NCBI GenBank assembly: GCA_012523875.1
Contig: JAAYSW010000063.1
Location: forward strand, 1-8,318
DNA: 8,318 nt
Direction of reading: 5' to 3'
Source: Clostridiales bacterium
GTDB lineage: Bacteria; Bacillota; Clostridia; Oscillospirales; Ruminococcaceae
Part shown: positions 7,765 through 8,318 of the stretch, piece after piece
Layout of the letters: every line of letters begins with the position of its first letter
How positions within the stretch are numbered: position 1 is the first letter of the stretch
Notes under the pieces: generated by a model
Database searches by the model: none
What the model was told of the DNA's origin: nothing
Seen by the model: only the letters and a program-made list of their open reading frames with translations
Program-made: the position numbers and the translations under genes

Positions 7765-8318
7765 ATGGTTGAAAACACTGGCAATACTCCAAAAAGGAAA
7801 AATAAAACCTTTAGAAGATTTTTATTCTTTCTGATTTTCATTATTATAGTATGGGTGTATAATAACTTTACGCTAAAGACGACTAAACAGCATCTTTATT
7901 ATGATAATGTCCAAAATGAAGCGAAGATTATCGTATTAAGTGATTTACATGCAGAAAAGTATGGTATCCGCAATAAAACTATTATAAATAAAATTGAAAA
8001 GGAAAATCCTGATATTATTTGTGTATTGGGCGATATGTATTCAAATTATAATATTATTGGTGAAGAGAATATTGAAATCTCAATCGAACTTATGTCTAGC
8101 TTGATCACCAATGGATATCCTGTTTATTTTGTGCCTGGAGAACATGATAATGATAAAGATTATCTTCAAGCACTTAGGGAGCATAAAGTAAGGGTGATGG
8201 ATTATAAAACTGAAATAATCAGTGTTGGGGATACCGATATACAAATCTATGGGATTAATAATGCCTATTTCACAGATACTTTTGATTTAAACAATGAGTT
8301 TGAGCCCCCTAGTGATGA
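7765..8318 (+). CDS. Membrane-anchored calcineurin-like metallophosphoesterase (3' end off window)
   Basis: Partial gene: 184 complete codons are visible with no stop. The start ATG lies three bases after the mscS stop, with GAGG six bases upstream. Residues 1-18 are basic and polar (TPKRKNKTFRR), followed by one hydrophobic segment at about 19-33 with no obvious cleavage site. This indicates an N-terminal anchor with the enzyme outside the membrane. The phosphoesterase motifs are IIVLSDLHA (D60, H62), VLGDMY (G89, D90) and VPGEHD (124-128). The first two are canonical dimetal-site motifs; the third normally reads GNHD or GNHE, so the metal/phosphate-ligand Asn is replaced by Glu126. The fold resembles YkuE-like phosphoesterases, but the substrate is unknown. 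C-terminal histidine motifs (GHxH type) lie beyond the window, so catalytic competence cannot be judged. Coupling to mscS suggests an envelope role, which is inference. Confidence 0.85.
   Translation, partial: MVENTGNTPKRKNKTFRRFLFFLIFIIIVWVYNNFTLKTTKQHLYYDNVQNEAKIIVLSDLHAEKYGIRNKTIINKIEKENPDIICVLGDMYSNYNIIGEENIEISIELMSSLITNGYPVYFVPGEHDNDKDYLQALREHKVRVMDYKTEIISVGDTDIQIYGINNAYFTDTFDLNNEFEPPSD

Noticed and set aside
1..8318. Intrinsic terminators, tRNA/rRNA genes, CRISPR arrays, insertion sequences
   Set aside because: I looked for GC-rich hairpins followed by T-runs, regularly spaced repeats, terminal inverted repeats and transposase motifs and found none. Both operons run off the window edges before any terminator.

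Overview
The window looks like ordinary core chromosome of a low-GC Gram-positive bacterium, most likely a member of the Clostridia. The grounds are the AT-rich codon use, AAGGAGG-type ribosome binding sites, consensus sigma-A promoters, and the combination recJ - rel - MBL hydrolase - hemZ, an arrangement known from clostridial genomes. I cannot name a genus from sequence reading alone. I see no sign of a mobile element, CRISPR array, RNA gene or horizontal transfer.

Left part (1-6635, minus strand): five tightly packed genes read right to left. They are recJ (ssDNA exonuclease), rel (bifunctional (p)ppGpp synthetase/hydrolase), a glyoxalase-II-like metallo-beta-lactamase-fold hydrolase, hemZ (HemN-like radical SAM protein), and a small helical protein with an incipient CxxC zinc-ribbon motif that runs off the left edge. 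Junctions are a 4-base overlap, a 19-base gap, a 17-base overlap and an 11-base gap, so this is almost certainly one operon with translational coupling. The apt gene that sits between recJ and rel in Bacillus and many clostridia is absent here.

Middle (6636-6861): a 226-base divergent intergenic region. It holds a good extended -10 promoter facing left (recJ operon) and a perfect TTGACA / TATAAT promoter facing right (mscS), plus short AT-rich direct and inverted repeats.

Right part (6862-8318, plus strand): mscS, a small-conductance mechanosensitive channel, followed three bases later by a membrane-anchored calcineurin-like metallophosphoesterase that runs off the right edge. The phosphoesterase has GEHD where the family normally has GNHD/E.

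The left operon joins DNA repair/recombination (RecJ) with the stringent response (Rel) and two metabolic enzymes of uncertain substrate. The right operon joins osmotic-shock protection with an envelope-associated phosphoesterase. I found no convincing new system. The most checkable oddities are the GEHD substitution, the unexplained small CxxC protein after hemZ, and the divergent C-terminus of MscS.
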